From Chaetorhynchus papuensis (taxonomy: Eukaryota > Chordata > Aves > Passeriformes > Rhipiduridae), in assembly GCA_013396525.1 (NCBI GenBank), contig VWYX01000280.1, positions 564,226 to 628,225 of the forward strand: 64,000 bases of DNA. The letters run 5' to 3'. How positions within the stretch are numbered: position 1 is the stretch's first letter; each line of letters begins with the position of its first letter. The notes beneath the pieces were generated by a model, which was given only the letters and a program-made list of their open reading frames with translations, did no database searches and had not been told where the DNA came from. The translations under genes were made by a program, and so were the position numbers. Of the stretch, positions 1 to 10,500 are shown one piece after another.

Positions 1-883
1 TTCCCTTGCAGAGTTCAGCCGCTCTGCCACCCACACCTGCTCCAGAGGTGATGGCGACCGAGTTACCACCATGCTCTTCGTCGCCCCTATACCTGCTGGA
101 ATCACCTTCCCACACAGATATTGATCAAGGCGTCTTTATACACATTGCGGGACACGACTGCGAGGTAACCCGTAAAGGGAGGATGCAGTCCAGCAAGACG
201 CCAGCAGCCTCACGACAAAGAGCAGCTGAGCTGCGGCAACTTGGGTGTTTTATTCGGGCGTCACACCTCTCCCTGGGCCAGGCCATGTTGGTCGCCTGCC
301 CAAACCTGACCTGCCCAACCCAGGGGACCTCTGGGCTTACACATGGTCTCTCTGGATCGATTCCGCCTCGCTGTCTCAGACCTCGTCCGGCATCGCCACC
401 ATGGACACGGCCTGCGCTGGCCGCTGCGGGGCAGGGAGGGTGGGCAGAGGCCTCAGGGCGGCCGCGGAGCGCCCCCGACCGGGGCCTGGGCATCCTGTCG
501 TGCGGGACCTGCCGGGCAGCGGGGCTGAGCCGAGCCCCGCGGCACCTCCGCCATCCCCGGCCCCGCACCCACCGCCCCGCCGTGCATCCGACGGGGACCG
601 GCCTGGACGGGGCCCGCCTTTCCCGCCACAGGCCGGGCTGGTGGGGGAGGGAGGAGCGCGGAGGGAAGGGTGGCCGCTCCCTCGGGATAGCAAGAAATAA
701 TTTCGCGGCCGCACGGACCCCCCAGGAGCAGGGGTGGGGGAGGCGCGGCAGGAGGGGCGACGCCCGCGTGGTGCTGCCCGCCAAAACGCGCGGGGTGGCG
801 GGACGGGACGGGACTGGATAGGACAGGATAGAAGAGGACAGCACCACGCCGACCGCTCTGCCGGCTGTCCCCCGCCTGCCGCG
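1..883 (+). promoter_or_regulatory. DMRT1 5' flank and 5' UTR, CpG island promoter
   Basis: From about 400 onward this stretch is very rich in G+C and CpG, running straight into exon 1, as expected for a CpG-island promoter. No convincing TATA box is seen at a fixed distance, and the transcription start cannot be placed from sequence. A degenerate GGAC-type repeat (GGACGGGACGGGACTGGATA and onward, 801-831) lies about 55-85 bp before the start codon. Long open frames on both strands here are composition artefacts. Confidence 0.7.
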
Positions 884-1570
884 ATGCCCAGTGACACCCC
901 GGCCTTCAGTAAGCCCCCGGACGTCGCGGGCCCGGGGGACAAGGCGAGCAGCTTCGGGAAGGCGGCGGCCCCCATGGGGGCCGCCCCGGCGGACAGGGCC
1001 AGCGCTGCAGCGGGGAAGAAGCGGCCGCGACTGCCCAAGTGTGCCCGCTGCCGCAACCACGGCTACTCCTCGCCGCTGAAGGGGCACAAGCGCTTCTGCA
1101 TGTGGCGGGACTGCCAGTGCAACAAGTGCAGCCTGATCGCCGAGCGGCAGCGCGTCATGGCAGCGCAGGTGAGCTGTGCCCGGAGCGGGATGGGCTGTCA
1201 GCCGGCGCGCTGCCGGCAGCGGTGTGTGTGTGCTCCGTGCCCAGGGGTTGTCGTGCCCGTCGGGGCCAAGCGGCCGCGCCGAGATGCGCTGCGCTGCGAG
1301 ACCGGGGCCGCGGGTTAGCCGCGCCCCGGACTGGAGTCAGGAGTTACACCGCCGTGTTCCTGTGTTAGTGAGACTTCTCGCTGTATTTGTTTTAAGTTAT
1401 TAAATTATTTAATTTTTTTTTCCCCATTAAAAAAGGGAGATGCCCCAATGGCGCGGAGGATTGCAGTCGGGGCGAGCGGCAGCGGTGAGCGGTCAGCTGC
1501 GCACCGCGGCCGAGCGCCGCTCCCTCGAGTTGGGTACAGCCCAGACCCGTCGACAACTCCACAGGGTGTG
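400..1570. promoter_or_regulatory. CpG island over DMRT1 exon 1
   Basis: Dense CpG dinucleotides and NotI-like GCGGCCGC-type runs extend from the 5' flank through exon 1 and about 400 bp into intron 1. CpG density then falls sharply. The limits are by eye. Confidence 0.75.
884..1168 (+). CDS. DMRT1: DMRT1 coding exon 1 (residues 1-95, DM domain)
   Basis: This exon encodes the start codon, a short Ala/Pro/Gly-rich leader (residues 1-44), a basic patch (KKRPRLPK, 45-52) and the intertwined CCHC/HCCC zinc module (53-82). It ends at ...RQRVMAAQ and the donor GTGAGC at 1169, in phase 0. The zinc ligands, by analogy with Doublesex, are C53, C56, H68, C72 (site I) and H59, C77, C79, C82 (site II). 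All eight are present. Residue 80 is Asn (codon AAC) in CQC-N-KC, where the chicken and mammalian DMRT1 proteins I remember have Lys. The leader is shorter than the long Gly/Ser-rich leader of chicken DMRT1. The exon is extremely GC-rich and lies inside a CpG island. Confidence 0.97.
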
Positions 1571-4500
1571 GGCGGCCGTAGAACTTGCATGAAGCGGGAC
1601 CTGAGCTGCCGTCAGTGGTCGTTTTCCGGCTTGCTTTTAATTAGAACATGAATAATCCAGCCAACTAATTGCTTATGGAGAATATTTTGCGCCGGTGGTT
1701 TCAGATTCGGTGTAATTGCGTTTCCTGATGCTGGTGGCTTCAGTTGAGCGCATTTCTAACTTTTTAATGCTTGGGGGTTTTTTAACGGCGTTGTTCCAAA
1801 TTTTGTATATAGCAGCTCTTCAAATAGCTGTGTAGGTGGGTCATTTTAAATCTAAATTAGGGCTCAGTATTCTGAGGGCTAAGAAAACAAGCGGTATCCA
1901 GTTCAGGGAAGGAATAACTTTTTCTTTGGCTAGTCTCCCTGAAGTCTCAACTCTGGCGGTGTAAATGTAGGGCTGTATTAGCCGTTGCGATCTGTATCTT
2001 GCAAACTTCATTAAGAGGGGTCCTGGGCTCCTAATGGCTGCTGGAGCAGTTGAGCTCTGCGAGGGGCATTGTACTCCCTCGTTAGTGCAAACGATCCCCT
2101 GCGGGCAAATTATCGACGAGGCCTTAGGGCTGCTGGTGCGAGCGGAGGCGGTGATTACAGACCTCCACCCATCGGTTTGCAACTGATGTGTGCTCCCGCA
2201 TGAAATGTATGTCGGGCTGACAGGTTTCAGAAACCTAAGCAGCGCTGGATTAAATCCTTCCCTGCTTTTTCATTCTGTTATTCAGTGTAGGTATATAAAA
2301 CGTCCTCAGAACTCAATAGTAGTAAGATTTCGTTCATTTAAACAATTCCTTCCTGTTGGTGGTATGGCAGTCCAGAAATTGTTGTTATGCCCAGGTTACA
2401 TGCACTTTCTCTGCCTGGTGTGAAACATGGAATAATAAGTGTGAATCCCTTCGCTGTCTGCCTCGGGGAAGAGAGCAGAAAGTGCAGTTTTCCGCGTAGA
2501 AGCATCCCCTTCAACAGAGACTCTTTTTGCTTCTCAGCTGATTCTGTCAGGCAGTGGGTGCCTCCTGCTAGCAGGCTCTGGTGATGGCCCTCCTGGGGGG
2601 TATTCTCTTCCCTGCCTAGTATTTGAAAGTAGCTTTGAAAGCCTCCCTAGCTAAACCTTATCTGTGTAGGAGTTACCCATTGAAAGCCTGTCTTTCCCCC
2701 TTTTGATATATTTCTGCAATAAGCCCCTTGATGCTGGTGGAATTTTACAGGTCAAGGTTATTTGCTTGTGAAGTCAAAGTTACAGTGGTGTTTGCAAGTC
2801 TGCACCTTCTGTTTGGGATGTGTCTTATTGCAAGGACTAATACTAAATTCTGTTAACAAAATTATACATCTGTATTAGGAAAAAGTGTGGCTGTTGAACA
2901 TGAAAATGTAGGGAAGTCCTGTCCGAGATACCGAGGAGAATTTTCAGCAAGAAAAGCTCATGGTCTCAGTCTGTAATCTGGAACAGGTTTCCAAGGTTCA
3001 AGTAAAGATGTAAATTAGTCACCTGACAAGTAGCAGGGTAGGTAGCTGTAGCAGTGTCATACCTCCTAGACACATGGCACGGGTGGACAGGTGTGTTAAA
3101 TTGATCTACTAGTTCAGATGAGGCAGAAGGGGCTGTCTGTAAGCAATAAATACAGTTTGTTTGCATCCACATCCAGAGTGCATAGTGCCTATGGGCTTGG
3201 CCAGTGCCAGCTAGGCTTTGGAACATTGTCAGTGTTGGGAAAGAAATGGGAAGCTCCAGCTTCTCCAGACCTGCCCAGCTATGTGCAATGTGTGTGATGC
3301 TGTCTGAGATGCTTGCAAGATGGTACCTTACGTTTGCCATGCTTCTTCCATAGTGGTTCTTTGTGTAGAGTGTACTGCATGCTGAAATTTCCTTGAGGAG
3401 GAAATTTCCAGCAAAGAGCCAGCAGGGAACCTAACAGGCCTGGATAGAGCAGAAGATTGCAGGTATAAGCCCTCATGAAGAGATGCTTTATATTGGTAAG
3501 AGGCACAGCAGAACCCTGCAAGCAGACTAATTTCTCAGCCCCAGCAGCTGTGTATCAGCAGGGAGGAGGGGTCTCTTATTGAGGGACTATACTTTCTGCA
3601 GTGTGTTTGGTACCAGGAGCAGCTGTGTTGGGGAAGTATAGTCAGCTGTAATATGTCTTCATCTGGCCTTGGTTGATGGAGGAAGATACGTATGTTACCA
3701 GCATTTCATAGGCTTGTTCATATGTGCTTGGACACAAAAAAGGGCTGGTTTCTGATAGCTTTATATACTTCTGTACCCACTGGCTGGATTGTGTGAAGGG
3801 CCTAGAGAGTAAGCCATATGAGGAGCAGCTGATGGAGCTGGGGTTGTTTAGTCTGGAGAAAAGGGGGCTCAGGAGGGACCTTCTGCAACTGCCTGAAAGG
3901 AGGCTGTAGCCAGGTGAGGGTCGGCAACCCTTCTTCCAGGCAACCAGTAGGAAGAGGAAATGGGGAGCTGGGCCAGGGGAAGTTCAGGTTGACATCAGGA
4001 AGAATAGAAAGGATTGTCAAGCACTGAAATGGGCTGCCCAGGGAAAGACTGGAGTAGACATCCCTGGAAGTGTTCAAGAAACGACTGGACCTGGCAGTTG
4101 GTGCTGTAGTTTAGTTGACATGGCGTTGTTTGGCTGAAGATTGGTCTCAGTGGTCTTGGAGGTCTTTTCTAACCTTAATAATTCTATGATCAACACTACT
4201 CACAGTACAGAGAGTGAAAAACCAGCTTTGAATCTGTGTCTTTCATTGTTGCCAGTATAAATTGTGCTCAAAGCCAGAGCATCCACTATGTCTTGCCTTT
4301 TGTTCCCAGGTTGCGCTAAGAAGACAGCAAGCTCAGGAAGAGGAGCTGGGAATCAGCCACCCAGTGCCCCTGCCCAGTGTCCCTGAGACATTTGTTAAGA
4401 AGAACAGTGGTGGCAGCTCTTGCCTCTCTCTGGAAAGCAGCAACCCAATGCACTCAACAAGTACAGCCATGACAGCAGCTAGTACACCATCAGGTAAAGT

Positions 4501-7500
4501 GCTGGGAGAGCGATGCTCATGGCTGGGGGCAATGGCCAACGCTGCCTGTGCCTGCTGTTGGCAGCTGTTCACCTCTTTGCAGTGGCAGGGTTATGGAGAA
4601 TCCTCTCCCCAACAACAGCATATACTTTTGGTACAACTAGCAAAAGGGAAGGGTCCAGTATCAGTCTTTAATATTTTAATTGATTCCTTTTACTTGAAAA
4701 TCAAAATTTCTTTTACACAGACTGGTGCTGTAATAAAATTCAGTAGGGTGTGTGACTGCAAGAAGAGAATTACGGGAAGCTTTTGTCCTTTGTCCCAAAA
4801 CATGTACTCCTGCCACAGTCATGGTAAGTGGGTTTTGGCTGGCTGTGTAGCTTCTTCAAAATTCGAGAGTTTTCAGAGCAGCAGACATCTGCCAACCTTA
4901 CCTGACTTGATGTGGTGGCACATAGGTTCTGTGTGGCATGGTGTGATGAACTACAAAAGACTGATATAGTCCTTCTCTTTTACTACAACTTACTCTACTG
5001 TATTTAACAGTTGTAAAACAAAATTCCAAAACAACAACAAAAAAATATTTGTAGATTCAATGAAAGCATGGCTGAGCACAGATGGGATTTGAAGGTGCTA
5101 TGCAAGTGAAGACTCTAGGCAAAATGGTTTTTTCTATGCAAATTGGTTTTTCCCTTTTCTAACTGTGCCTGACAGATACAGTGATTGAACATATATAAGA
5201 AAGAAGAAGGGAGCTGGTGTAATTGATTTCTTGTGTATAGACCGAAAAAAAGCAAACAAATACAGATAAAAGGAAATTTTGTTCATTTTTAATCATCTAT
5301 ACACATGTCAGTAATACAGGTGAATATACTTGCCAGATAGAAAGATGATTCTAAAGTGGGCAATGCCTTGCATTAATCAATAAAAGGACAGTGCATGAGT
5401 GTGTCTGTCAAGTGACGTTATTCTGTTTTGCTGCCCATTAAAAGTATGTCAGATGGATTTGTTGGATCTAGTGCAGACAGGCAGTTTCAGACCATTGTAG
5501 AGGAATTTTGTTGGGAAGCTTTTAAAAGAACTGCTTAATAAAGCAATAAATAGCTTTTTATTAGCTTTTTTGTTTTCATTATGTTAGTGTCACCTTTGAA
5601 TTGATGCAGTTACTCCTTTCATATTTGCATTACTGCGTGCTTTGTCTATAGACATGGAAAAAGCTGGCTAAAGATTAAAGTAGTATATTCAGTAATGTAT
5701 AGAGATTGTGTGTAACTCAGGAGGACAAGAAGATCCTTGCTTATACAGAAAGGCCAAAGAATGAAATAATTTTAAGTATTGACAAAACTAGCGTAACCTT
5801 TGATCTTAATGTTTTTTAAATGACAGTATTTAATTTATTAACCCCATTTTAACAGCTGTTAATTAATTGAATTAAATTATGGTCTTTTAATTAAAAACAT
5901 TGACCAAACAAGCTTAAGGCAATTCACATGCTTGAATAAGGACTTGAAAACATAAAATGACTGATTTTAAAGGAATTTGAATTGTTTGACTATTTTTGGT
6001 CAGAGCAGTCATCTTTTTTACAATGGATTTTGAGCAATTTAAATACATTGTTTCTCAAGCATTTTACTAAATAACTAACTGTTATTATTTGTGTCCAAAT
6101 AAATAACTGTTTGTGAATGACAACATTTGAAATACAGCTTCATCTCCAGAAAGAAGATGTGATTCTAGTCAAGAATCAAGACACGGTCAACCTTTTTCAC
6201 CAGAAATGGAAGCATCTGAGAACGAATAGGAAATCAGGTTCATAGTTTTGCTTTTAGGCACCTAAGTAGCAACAGACATTTGTGCTTAGCTCAGAGGTGA
6301 TTACACTGTATAAATAAATTTATGTCCCTAATGATTTTGCTAGGTTCATCTGTTGAAAGCAGTGTAAGTACTCCTGGGTTTTTATTTGATACCAGTGAAT
6401 GCATGCTGACTCTGAAGCTGGAGAAGGTGCTCTGCATTTATCCAGACCTGTAGGGTAGCTTTATCAAGTGTCTGACTACAGGCTTTGGTGAGGAATACAG
6501 CCTAAATATCCTTAGGCTTTTTTTTTTAGCATATAAAGACCTTTTTTTTTTAGTTGAGAAATTGCCATGTGACATTAAGTTCTGGCTTTAGGTGTTGGGT
6601 TGTTTGAGGACCAGGTACTTGATGGATTCTTTGTATTGCTGTTTTATGATTTTGTTGGTACCCTAAACTGCAAGCAAAATGGAGACCACACTAGAGCAAG
6701 TGTCATTGTTTCAGGTTGGTAGGCTGAGGTGCTGATTTTTCAAGAATTTACAGTAGTTATTGGAGCAAGCAGAGAAAGTGAAATGCTTCATGTCAGGGGG
6801 AGTCAGCAGTTCCCTCCAAGCCCCAGGGGAAGCGGTGGCTCCTGGGAGTGCAGCATGTCCTGTGTGACTCACATTAGATTGGGCAAGAGGTGATTTTGAC
6901 AGTGGTAATTCTGTTTCTCCTCTAAGGTTTTTCGCTTATGAGAGCAGTTCTTTTGGACTCCCATCACATGGAGCATTGTTTGCCAGCAGAGGAGTAATGT
7001 GTGAAGGAGTCACACAAATCAGACATAGTGCCAGAGAGAGAGTCATTGCTTGCTGTATCCATTTTATTAGCAGATTAGAAATAGTATGATACCTGGAGAC
7101 CAGAGGCAGTTTTTCAGATCCCATTGTGACACGCTGTTTTTGAAAAAGGGAAAGATGAATTATCACGGTCATAGCATAGGTGTTTGGACATTAACCATGT
7201 CAAACATGTTTACTTTGGATGGAATGTGTGTTCCCGCTCAAAAGCAAACTGGGAATTTGCAGGGTAGTTGGAAGGGAGCAGACCATGGTCTCAGGGCATT
7301 AGTAGAGCATCTTACAGATAGAACTTGTTGTTTCTATGTGTTTCCCCTTAAAAAATTGTAGGTTGCTGAAAGAAAAGGCTATTTAATTGTACAGAGCAGC
7401 AAAAGTTGTTATCCCAGGGCATTTGACGTAATTGCCCTTCCTTCTGTAGGATCGGTATATCTTGTTAGGTTAATATGCAAAATTTAGGAAAGACTATGGT

Positions 7501-10500
7501 GGAGCGTGTAGAATGTGCTTTTCAGACATGCTCATTTTATAACACCTGTGTTCTTCACCAGTCTGTGTCAATTCGGAGCCTCTGCCATTTTAATATTTAG
7601 AAGTCACCAGGGGGCAGAGAGGGGAGGCAAATGTGGTCGTCAAACACCTTAGTTTATCAGAAAAAAGAAATCTGCTCACACTGAAGGAAGGAGAATGCAT
7701 TTCAACTTTTCTTCATTATATTGGTCCTCATCACAGACGAAGGGTCATGTTTGGCATTTGGCCGGTGGAGTGGCTGCAGCATACATCACCAGATGACTGG
7801 AAGGTGCTGGAAAGCACCCCTTCTTTCTGCTGCTCTGCACTGTTGTTGACCCAGTTTAGAAACACCCAGTATAGATGGGATTACTTTGTGATGCAAAATG
7901 CCAGCTCCTGCTCCTGCGCTCCGTTGTGGACGTTTCCCTGCTGTCTTTGCAATGACAGCAGTGCTTAGGTGTCTTCCGAGTATCACTGGTTGACAAACAT
8001 GTCATTTTCAACAATCGTGAGTAGTAAGCTTGTATTTGTTATTTCCCTTTGTTACATTTATTATGTTTGACAGAAACAAAATAGTATTCTTTTTTCTTTA
8101 AGTAGGTGCTGCCTTTATCTGCTCATGAATACAGACCATAGTGAGGTCAGCAGTAATACAATGCCTAATGTATGATGGTACTTAGATCCCTTTGAATTTG
8201 CGGTGCCCTAGCTGTCTGCAAAAACTCTACTATGCCTTCTTTACTCTTCCTTTACTTTTTTGATCACTGTGTTGGGATTTCAAAAATTGATGCCATGATC
8301 TTGCGGCTGTTGTGCTGCATAGGGGATGAGTTAAAAAAAATCAGTTGTTATAATTGAAAGATACCCCATAGCCCGGTTTTAAAAAAAGTGAGAAATTTTC
8401 TTTTTGAGAGAAAGGTCTTTAAAAGTATTATAATACAGTGTCATGTGCTGTCAGAATTTCAGTTTCATCAAAAAAGCCTCATTTTAGTCAACTGATCATG
8501 AGAAAGCTGCCATGGCCATTTCACTGTGAGAGTGCTTAGGAGTTGAAACAGGTTATCCAGAGGTTCTGGAGCCTCCACGCTTGGGGAGGCTCAAACCTTG
8601 ACTGGATGATGTATAAGCAACATGATCCAACTGGGAAGCTGGCTCTGGTTTGAGTAAAGTTTGGGCCAGCTGATCTCCAGAGATTGTTTCCAAACTAGAC
8701 TGTTCTGTGAATCTCTGAAATTCCTCCTTGCTTGTGTTGACATTAGGCCAATATACTGAAATTTGAAGTTCAGCCAGCCTCAATACTGATAAGCGTTTGC
8801 AAGCCTGTGAAAGAAATCCTGACCCTTTTGACCTACTCACTGGTAGATTTTATTTTAACAGAGAACATTGTGGGGAATGGCAGGTGGTGGAGGGGATTGA
8901 TAGTTCAGGTGTCAGCAGCCTCAGCAAGGCTGAGCAGTAAGAAGGTGGCAGTAACTGCTTTGCCTGCCTGGGCCAGGACTAACACGATGGCTGCATGCCC
9001 TCAGAGATCTTGGTGGGTCTGCAGTGGTTACCATCCTCCTGCTCTTTGCTTTTCTATTGGTCTCCTCTCTACTTTCTAAGGATGATTGTCTCCTGCTGCA
9101 CCCATGGCTGCTTCTCTACCAGTTTTAGTTGCTGTCTGCCTCCTGGTCCTGCCGCCTCCTTTCATTGCTTCCTGGTCCTTTTCCCTGGCTTCTCCCACAG
9201 TCAACAAATCTCTGTTCAAAAGTAAGGAGTGTAGTTAAACGTGACCTGTCTTTACTAGATTGTAACAGCTAACAAAGAGAGTAGTTTTGTGGCCTTCACC
9301 TGTGAATAACTAATCCATCATCATCTGGTTTTCTCCAGTTCATTGCAGTTAAGATAAGAGAAAAAGAATCACATTTGCATGTGTCTCTTGTAAGAGTTTG
9401 TGGACTGTCTTGCCTCTCTTGGATTGACATGATTTCCACAGCACAAGTCAGATTTTGTCCTGGAAAACAGTTGCTAGAAGTGGTGTTCTGCCTGTATAGT
9501 AGTTTTCTTAGTTACTTAATCTCTTTCAAGCTGGACTGAGTAAATATTACAGGAGCTTTCAACAGTCTTTCCTTGATTTGGGATAAAACTTAGCCTTAAC
9601 AGGCTTTTTTAATTCCTGACTGATAAAAGTTTGCAGTGAACAAAGCACTCCACAGTGTGGTGGCCATGGCTTTGTAATTTTCAATTCCTGTCAAAATAAC
9701 GTGTTTTGCTCAGAGTTGTGTAAAAAAGGAGTTGCTTCTGAAGCAAGAAGGCGTGGGCATTTCAGCTTCTCTCTGCTGCTTTGGGTTCACTGTACTTGGG
9801 GAAACGGTAGAGGAGTTCTGAGCATCTCATTATAAGAGGACATAGATAAATCTGAAAGGATAGAGGGAAGGGTGACAAAAATGATGTATTGCTTGTAGAA
9901 AAGGAGACTAAGGGTGGATATAAACAGTCTATAAATATTTGAGAGGTAATAATATGGAGGAGGGGGAGGGATTATTTACAGTGCTTGAGACAGCATAACA
10001 AGGAGCAACGGCTTGAAACTAAAAAAGGCAAAATTAAATTAGACACTAGACACTTTTTTTCCTAACTAGAAGTGCAATTAGCAGTGGAGTGACCTGCATA
10101 AGGACAAGGGGGTAAGTGAAGCATAATCAGGAGAGGTGTTTAAGAGTGTGTTAGATTATGATCTCAAGTGATTAATATGGGGGTAAACTCTGATCAATGT
10201 GCAGGTTAAAGTAGATGACGGAAATCTTCTGCAGCTTTGTCATCTCCTATATGATTCATTGCCTCCAGCCATTGTTTGACTGTGTTAAATAAATCATAAT
10301 GTTACAGGGTTCTGCATCCCTGATTAGATGTTTCCAGTTAATTCTCCAGTTCTCTTGCAAAGCTTGCACTTTCCCTGCTCCTCTTTTCAAGCAATACTCA
10401 TTATTGCAGCTTTGCATGCATGCATGCGTGTAGGTGCCTGTGTTTTAACTGAGCTAATGTTTGACATGCTGTACCTACTCATTCAGCGAGGCACAGACTC

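Noticed and set aside
125..1087. 320-codon antisense open frame over the DMRT1 promoter and exon 1
   Set aside because: It lies opposite a CpG island and the real exon 1. Arg/Pro/Gly/Ala-rich with no domain; GC-rich DNA lacks stop codons.
4262..4309. Upstream extension of exon 2 from the ATG at 4262
   Set aside because: The residues before VALRRQQ are intron sequence with a clear acceptor at 4308-4309, and they do not match DMRT1.
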